This document shows positions 59,101 through 64,000 of a DNA stretch of 64,000 nt, piece after piece. Every line of letters begins with the position of its first letter. The first letter of the stretch is position 1. The stretch is taken from NCBI GenBank assembly GCA_032718475.1, contig JAUCBJ010000606.1:1-64000 (forward strand). Direction: 5' to 3'. The notes under the pieces are model-generated. The model made no database searches. It had not been told where the DNA came from and worked only from the letters and a program-made list of their open reading frames with translations. A program made the translations under genes and the position numbers. Origin of the DNA: Nemertoderma westbladi. Lineage: Eukaryota > Xenacoelomorpha > Nemertodermatida > Nemertodermatidae.

Positions 59101-59473
59101 CTCTTTCATCTGTGGTGAAAAAGTTCGCTATACTAGAATTTAATAGATCTCTATTTATAATGGATGGTAGACGATAGTCATTAATTGATAATAAATATTC
59201 TGAATCGTCTTCAATGTTTTGAAAGGGAAAAATATTAACAATACAATTTGTACAGATCCATCGTGAATTCGAAAGAAAAAAATCAATATCTTTTTTTATT
59301 AAGGAAAAACACTTAACGTGATATTTTGCGTTACATATCCAACAGTGTAATACTTTCTTATTGTTAGAATTTATATTTTTAGTACATTTTTGGCATTTCT
59401 CGAGCATTTGAAGTTGGTACCAGTTTAAAGATGAAAGCAAATCCCCTCTAAAAAATGTATAGAGGAGGAACAA
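56117..59473 (-). CDS. LINE ORF2: PHD finger, AP-type endonuclease, reverse transcriptase
   Basis: 1118 residues. A C4HC3 PHD-type finger uses C27, C30, C44, C47, H52, C55, C74 and C77. The endonuclease/exonuclease/phosphatase fold follows: HTNIRSLNKN (N166), ITETW (about 195), MGDFNIN (about 300) and SDHLPIF (about 365). The reverse transcriptase has KSIGLDGVDP, NYRPISVLP, LFLDLSKAFDTV, GVPQGSILGP and the catalytic FADD (835-838). It nicks target DNA and copies its own RNA by target-primed reverse transcription. The first Met gives 22 residues before the zinc finger; Met23 (MLEKCQKC) is an alternative start. Architecture fits the CR1/Jockey superfamily (CR1, Daphne and Crack-like clades); the clade is not resolved by eye. 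No frameshift is seen. Confidence 0.93.
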   Translation of the reverse strand: MFLLYTFFRGDLLSSLNWYQLQMLEKCQKCTKNINSNNKKVLHCWICNAKYHVKCFSLIKKDIDFFLSNSRWICTNCIVNIFPFQNIEDDSEYLLSINDYRLPSIINRDLLNSSIANFFTTDERDGNGVDGQLDPDTNFYHNIKCDYHSDFSLLNNSSKFSFMHTNIRSLNKNLDNLAYMLQCISEPPRIIGITETWQNNLNHDSFALKNYDFEYDYRKNQNGGGTGIYIHNSLNYIKRNDLNIFNSGLFESTFIEWQRGSNKNIIFGCIYRPPNSDLEEFLKLLSSTLTKINNEGKICYLMGDFNINILHINTSPIAHTFFETISSHCFLPVINKPTRITDTTSTAIDNILTNDYSTICESGIIIADISDHLPIFAICDIALNSVPPPPNFYTKRDTSDSNINKFLNALGNKSKHNEWETILNETDATEAYNKFISEYQNLFVLNFPFKQFKLINIEKPWITNSIYACIKRKQKLFSSFIKTKTEETKTSYTKYKNLLTTLIRNSKKRHFSHLFEKFKYNISQTWNTIKVLTNRNKSSSYPSTFLVRSKLEEDEYCISNAFNNHYVSVGEKLASKIPTTDRPVATFLKNPTLNSMFLDTISENDLLKCAMSLNNKKSIGLDGVDPVLARSALPKIATPLTHIINLSLLTGVVPDQLKCAKVVPVFKRGNKNIITNYRPISVLPYFSKILEKIVSIQLLEFIKREKILTSKQFGFQTKKSTETALSSLLHDLLTENENNNITVGLFLDLSKAFDTVNHKILIQKLEHYGIRGTPLDWFRSYLTDRRQKVLFKSTLSNSSTITCGVPQGSILGPVLFLIYINDITECSSILNFVLFADDTNIFHSGSDLNILIDQLNSELLNIYKWLATNKLSLNLDKTKFIIFSTKQYSWANKHILINGNLIEKVNEMKFLGIIISSDLKWNKHIQYIRLKIAKNVGILGKLKHFIPYKIRLTLYHTLIRPYLTFALTVWGNGASSNSTATNSLLILQKRAIRYIHLKHSQYHTEELMKTQNELTLSNIYKYQCLLFMYKSINGKLDLPENLKSILIVNRQFHNYNTRTMYNIHLPLYRKSLTQTAVTYQGPLYWNDLLPEIRRSPTLNQFKNNLKKGLLTSQHKVNK

Positions 59474-60029
59474 CTACAACTAGAAAAATTTAGGTGTGAT
59501 TTTTATCTACACTACTGAATATAGGAAGTCATGCAATATAATTAGGCCTTCCTACTGAGACTAACTAAATAAGAAAGTAAACTACAGATACCTATAAAGA
59601 ACAGTTTGAATGAGTCAAAGTCCAAACAACAAAAACAAAAAGCAAAACAAAAGTACTAAAAGCAAGCTCTACAAAATGTTGCAGGGTGACGGCGATTTTG
59701 GACAAATAAATTTGCCCAATATATTTAAGTACATGTATATATATAATATATATATATGTTGTATGTTTGTTTATGTACTTTATATCCCCAATCAAATGGT
59801 TTGTAAAAAAAAAGGGATGGGAATATAGTTAGGGGATTATAGGTCGGGATGGTGCCACCAGTTTATGAAACATGGCATTAAACTATGAATTCCTGAAAAA
59901 TTGAAAGAAAGTTTTATACTGAAAAAAGTTAACACAAAACTGAATCAAATCCTTATAAATCAACTCAAAACGTGTTTCTCTTCCGGTACGGTACGGTACC
60001 GGCATGGTCTATAGCTATACTATAAATGA
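59474..60029 (-). other. LINE inter-ORF spacer
   Basis: 556 bp, AT-rich, with a TA-rich microsatellite near 59735-59757 and GGTACGGTACGGTACC near 59985. Short plus-strand ORFs here have no support. Confidence 0.6.
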
Positions 60030-60995
60030 TTACTCAGTAGGAGCGAAGCCTAGAAACATTGGATCATTTTCTGAACGTGGGGATTCTACAACTGTGGCAG
60101 TCTGTCGCTTCTCATTTCTTGATAGACGCTCTTGCCTTGTGAACGTTTTCATCAACTTAGTATCTTCAGTAGTAGAAATCTCAAACCGACGATCATTTTT
60201 GTCAATTCCAAATATACGTCCGTCTCGTGACCATGCTATCCCAATTTCCCTTGACTTCTTTAGGATCGTTTGGCGGTATCTCGTTAGGCACTCTGTTATA
60301 AAGAATGGTGAGCCCTTCAAACGGCGAACAGCTGAGAAGATGCGAGCACGGAAACGGTAGCGGCACAATTTCACAATAATTGGAGGAGTGATTTCTTTCG
60401 ACATTCTAGGAACAGATGAACCAACTTTGCGAATAGTAGTTGTAAGTCGATGGCAACGATCTACTTCCCATTCCTCCACAGTAAGGTCCAACTGCTGTAG
60501 GAAGAATTGCTGGACAACGGCCCATGTATCATTTTCCGTTTTTTCCCGTGGTTCATGTGCGACTCCATGGATAATTATACAATTCCTTCGCGAATATTGT
60601 TCAATATCATCTTGTCGACGGCTAAGAACATCCTGTTGATTTTGTAGCGTATTCTTGATTTCATTGATGGATTCCCGTATCTTCTCCAGCTCGTAGTTCA
60701 CATTTTCCTTTATACTCGAAATCAATGATGCTCTCTGCTTAGCCGATAACAACGGTGTGACTGGTTCCCCGGCAGTAGATGCTTTCGTGGATAAATTTGC
60801 TGGATTTGGTTCATCCGGGGAGCTGGATATACCCTGTGTATATTCACCTAGTTTCGATATAATAATCTTCTCAATTCTGTCTTCAAAAGATGTTAAATTT
60901 TCCTCTAATCCTAGAATTTGATTCATTTCATTAGAAAACGATTTACTGAGGTTACCTGTCACTTTTGATTTCTGTTCTCCACTTCGCTTCGGCAT
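60030..60995 (-). CDS. LINE ORF1: coiled-coil RNA-binding (L1 ORF1p-like) protein
   Basis: 321 residues starting MPKRSGEQKSK. A Lys/Ser-rich N-terminus is followed by a predicted coiled coil (about 85-130, SIKENVNYELEKIRESINEI) and QYSRRNCIIIHGV, the typical start of the RRM-like core. VDRCHRL, PPIIVKL and RRLKGSPFFITECLT then match the ORF1p core and C-terminal domain pattern. Such proteins bind element RNA and act as nucleic-acid chaperones in the RNP with ORF2. No CCHC zinc knuckle is seen. It lies upstream of ORF2 on the same strand. Confidence 0.88.
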   Translation of the reverse strand: MPKRSGEQKSKVTGNLSKSFSNEMNQILGLEENLTSFEDRIEKIIISKLGEYTQGISSSPDEPNPANLSTKASTAGEPVTPLLSAKQRASLISSIKENVNYELEKIRESINEIKNTLQNQQDVLSRRQDDIEQYSRRNCIIIHGVAHEPREKTENDTWAVVQQFFLQQLDLTVEEWEVDRCHRLTTTIRKVGSSVPRMSKEITPPIIVKLCRYRFRARIFSAVRRLKGSPFFITECLTRYRQTILKKSREIGIAWSRDGRIFGIDKNDRRFEISTTEDTKLMKTFTRQERLSRNEKRQTATVVESPRSENDPMFLGFAPTE

Positions 60996-61294
60996 AATTT
61001 TTGTTTGGGTTTCCGGTACCGGTACCGGTATTTTGGTTCCTTGATTCAGTTGGTGGTATTCTAAGGCTTATATATTACATCGAGTTTGATTCGCTGCCTA
61101 CGTTTGCCATGTACATAAGCTGATATTGGATATCAGTTCGTATATTATTTATTATTTGTTATATATTAGCAGCATCATCGCAGTGTTATACTAGATTATG
61201 AGCAATGCCCAATAATAGCTGTCAGACCCTCGGAGTTAAGCAGCTACATACCGGTAGGTATACATAAGTACTATATACTTTCGTTCGCAATTGT
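60996..61294 (-). other. LINE 5' region with 5S rRNA-like stretch
   Basis: About 300 bp before ORF1, with repeated ACCGGTACC near 61012-61030. On the plus strand, 61219-61246 (TCAGACCCTCGGAGTTAAGCAG...) resembles the 5S rRNA box-A neighbourhood (CTCGGAAGCTAAGCAG). The rest of 5S is not preserved and the orientation is opposite to the LINE, so it may be chance. Confidence 0.35.
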
Positions 61295-62362
61295 TTGTAC
61301 TACCGTTTAATTAAGAGAACTATAGATTTGTCCTACATTGTAGGAGATGGTCTAATTCAACCTAAACTATACCACAGAGTTGCTCAGATATTTTTAGATT
61401 GTAATCATGAAATTATCTTGGAAAGATCTGCTAATTCGTTGCATCGGGTCAAAGTTCAGATCATTAGAACTGAAGAGGTTGATACAGAAAGCATTTCAAC
61501 TGGAAGGAAAGGGAGACCGGATCCACAGCTGGTCAATAAAGTGAAGTGTTATCTTAATAATTCATTGCAGGAATTCCTTAAACAAATTCGAATAAAAAAC
61601 ATTTCGTTTAGTTTTCAGATAAAATGTCAATGTAATTCAAAATGCGAACAGCACAATGAAATTAACTGTAGAGAAGAAATTTGTTTCCATTTTATTAAAA
61701 TCGATGAAAATATTTCAGATAATAAAGTCAAATGTAAGTTTCATAAACATATGGAAAGCAACTTAATAAGAGAAAAATATACAGGTGATTTAAGTTCACA
61801 TTGGAAGAAAATAGCGTCTAAGGAGAATGAACTTCTAGATAAACTAGAAATATTGGAACTTATAATTTTCTTAGAAGCTAAGCGAACTTTGTCTCGGGAT
61901 GTTTTATCTATAATTAACTCGAAACCAAATGTATTCAGTAAAATAAAGACTTTATTGGAGGCAATAAAATGGGGTACAGAAAATAATTACGAAATATTTG
62001 TTGAAGGATTAAAGGAAACATATCAAATTCATATAGTAAATATTTTAGAGGATAAAACAACAGATGATGATAACAAGTTTCCGTTGATACTAACTAAATA
62101 TAAGTTTGTTTTAGTTAATAGAATCGAACCAAACTTGGTAATAAAATTACTTTGTAGGAAACAAGTGTTTAGGGATTCTATAGCTGAATCAATCAATAGT
62201 AAAGAATCCACAGTGGCAAAGAATAATGAACTGGTCAACGCGATAATTAGAAGGTCATACAACGATTTTATTACATTCTGTCAATGTCTGAGAGACACAA
62301 ATCAGGGTCAAATAGCTGATATCCTGACTACAGCTGTACATAATTTAGATGATTTAGTCTAA
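61295..62362 (+). pseudogene. COR C-terminal half plus two CARD-like domains, downstream of the LINE
   Basis: 355 codons in the same frame as 53559-55788. The first listed codon is TTG and there is no ATG, so it is a continuation, not a separate gene. Residues 2-60 (YYRLIKRTIDL ... ARIFLDCNHEIILERS-type) finish COR, followed by a Cys-rich stretch (CQCNSKCEQHNEINCREEIC). Residues about 168-250 (LLDKLEILELIIFLEAKR ... FVEGLKETYQIHIVNIL) and about 268-345 (LTKYKFVLVNRIEPNLVIKL ... FCQCLRDTNQGQIADIL) both follow the CARD six-helix pattern; the second is the clearer. CARDs recruit partners by homotypic contact in apoptosis and inflammation pathways. The stop is TAA at 62360. The protein without interruptions would be about 1,380 residues. 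Confidence 0.8.
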
Positions 62363-63130
62363 ATATAAAAATAATTATAAGCAATTTTCAGTGTTTAATT
62401 TTGTTACCAACCAGAGATAAATAATGTATTGGATATGATTGGAATATATCCCATAATAATGTTATTTAGCAAGAATGGTAAGGATAATATCTCATATTTA
62501 TTTTTAACTTATAGTGCCAGTCAGGGCCGGACACACAATTTCTACTAGCATTTTATAGCTATTCGTGTCCGACCTACCATCTACTATATTAAATATATAA
62601 AATTTAGTGCAATTTCTATTATATTATGGTAAATATACATTCAAGTTAAAGTTTAATAAATATTTTATAAGTTTTCTCTTTTATAGATGGAAATACGAAT
62701 ATTTCCTGATCTCGGAATCGCAAGGCAGTAAACTGTCAGGCTCTGAACAAAATCAAACAACCGCCTAAATTATAAAACAGACTTGAAATCTTTTAGTATC
62801 GCCGATCCGATATGATAACCTCGACTCTGGACTGTAAAGAACCGACATGATTTGTTCCTTATCAGATATTCGTCGTAGTCTGGGAAACCAGGAAATCTGG
62901 AAACACAAACCTGGAATCTACTGGAACTCAAATATTAGTGGCTTAACGGAGATGTTGGAACCAAATTACTTGAAACACAATTATCGAAAACTTCAGAATA
63001 AGTTAGTAATAAATTGTTACATGGAATATATCCTACAGTCGGGGTCTCAAAGTGTAATCTGGTATTACCGTTATTTTGAATACATTATTAATAAATTATA
63101 TTATTTCTACTTATTTTATAGGTAGAGCTC
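62363..63130 (+). other. 3' flank of the gene
   Basis: AT-rich. AATAAA at 62655-62660 is a candidate polyadenylation signal. An imperfect stem GGCCGGACAC/GTGTCCGACC lies at about 62525-62577. A 92-codon ORF (62847-63125) has no recognisable domain and is not annotated as a gene. Confidence 0.5.
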
Positions 63131-64000
63131 ATAAACTCTATCCAATAACCCATCGGAACTATAAATTCTATCCACCAACCCATCGGAACCATAAACTCTA
63201 TCCACAAACCCATCGGAACCCTAAATTCTATCCACCAACCCATCAGAACCAAAAATTATATCCACCAACCCATCAGAACCATAATCTCTATCCACCAACC
63301 CATTGGAACCATAAACTCTATCCACCAACCCATCAGAAACATAAACTCTATTCACCAACCCATCGGAACCATAAACTCTATCTAGTAACCCATCGGAACC
63401 ATAAACTCTATCCAGTAACCCATCGGAACCATAAACTCTATCCAGTAACCCAACGGAACCCTAAACTCTATTCACCAATCAATCAGAACCATAAACTCTA
63501 TCCACCAACCCATCGGAACCATAAACTCTATTCACCAACACAACGGAACCATAAATTCTATCCAGTAACCCATCAGAACCATAAACTATATTCACCAACC
63601 CATCGGAACCATAAACTCTATCCAGTAACCCATCGGAACCATAAACTCTATCCACCAACCCATCAGAACCATAAACTCTATCCACCAACCCATCAGAAAC
63701 ATAAACTCTATTCACCAACCCATCGGAACCATAAACTCTATCCAGTAACCCATCGGAACCATAAACTCTATCCACCAACCCATCAGAATCATAAACTCTA
63801 TCCACCAACCCATCAGAAACATAAACTCTATTCACCAACCCATCGGAACCATAAACTCTATCCACAAACCCAGCAGAACCATAAACTCTATTCACCAACC
63901 CATCGGAACCATAAACTCTATCCAGTAACCCATCGGAACCATAAACTCTATCCACCAACCCATCAGAACCATAAACTCTATCCACCAACCCATCAGAATC
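63131..64000. repeat. 30-bp minisatellite, about 29 units, runs off the window
   Basis: Units are ATAAACTCTATCCACCAACC followed by CATCGGAACC, with CCAGTAACC and TTCACCAACC variants. The period is a constant 30 bp. A minus-strand frame stays open (63988-63479) with a GSDGLVDRVY decapeptide, an expected by-product of a 30-bp unit without stops. Not treated as coding. Confidence 0.9.

Larger units (their letters stand above)
55789..61294 (-). mobile_element. Full-length LINE (CR1/Jockey-superfamily type) inserted in COR
   Basis: On the minus strand: 5' region from about 61294, ORF1 (60995-60030), a 556-bp spacer, ORF2 (59473-56117), a ~300-bp 3' UTR and a poly-A tail of about 33 A (55821-55789) preceded by TTATTATTATT. 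It splits the COR domain between LPESF and YYRLIK. Both ORFs are open, implying a recent insertion. Target duplication cannot be resolved because of the poly-T. The exact 5' boundary is set by resumption of COR homology at 61295, so it is accurate to a few bases only. Confidence 0.85.

Noticed and set aside
55789-61294. Treating the gap in COR as an intron that happens to contain a LINE
   Set aside because: There is no donor consensus at the LPESF edge (poly-T follows at once) and no AG immediately before YYRLIK. The poly-A tail abuts the coding sequence directly.

Overview
The window is animal (invertebrate) nuclear DNA, AT-rich. The evidence is spliced coding sequence with canonical splice sites, a WD40-Roc-COR-CARD signalling gene, a full-length LINE with a PHD-type ORF2, and large blocks of non-coding repeats. 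The species cannot be named from the sequence. No bacterial-style operon, CRISPR array or confident RNA gene was seen.

Layout. (1) 1-40425 is one dense nest of about thirty copies of a single ~1.27 kb non-autonomous element. Read on the minus strand, each copy starts TC, ends CTAG or CTCG after a stem-loop, lacks target-site duplications and mostly sits at A|T targets. These are Helitron hallmarks. The body is built of ~151-bp monomers, each centred on an RFX X-box-like palindrome, with a 454-bp three-monomer higher-order period. Copies are inserted into copies: one host element is cut into five pieces by four insertions, three copies are nested in the same internal site, and a 3.84-kb composite carrying 276 bp of captured DNA is present twice, once with a further 5.5 kb nested inside it. 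Only about 1.5 kb of non-element spacer remains in 40 kb. (2) 40426-46983 is non-coding: a 43-bp tandem repeat, a long inverted repeat, a 42-bp minisatellite in perfect register, several hairpins, and palindromic TTCTAGAA sites before the gene. (3) 46984-62362 is one interrupted plus-strand gene. Exon 47004-47847 encodes most of a seven-bladed WD40 propeller. It splices in phase over a 5.7-kb intron to 53559, where the last blade, a winged-helix-like segment, Roc GTPase and COR follow; two CARD-like domains end the protein. The intron holds a MITE-like inverted repeat, a 35-bp minisatellite and a transposon with long repetitive inverted termini inserted in that minisatellite. (4) The gene is broken twice: by an in-frame TAA at 55247-55249, and by a 5.5-kb minus-strand LINE (about 55789-61294) inserted within COR, with intact ORF1 and ORF2. 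(5) 62363-64000 is 3' flank and a 30-bp minisatellite running off the window.

Together: an apparently decaying innate-immunity or cell-death-type gene (APAF-1-like parts in a different order) lies beside a young, self-nesting Helitron-like block. The most novel signals are the composite and read-through mobilisation seen in the nest, the X-box in every monomer, and the WD40-WHD-Roc-COR-CARD-CARD architecture.
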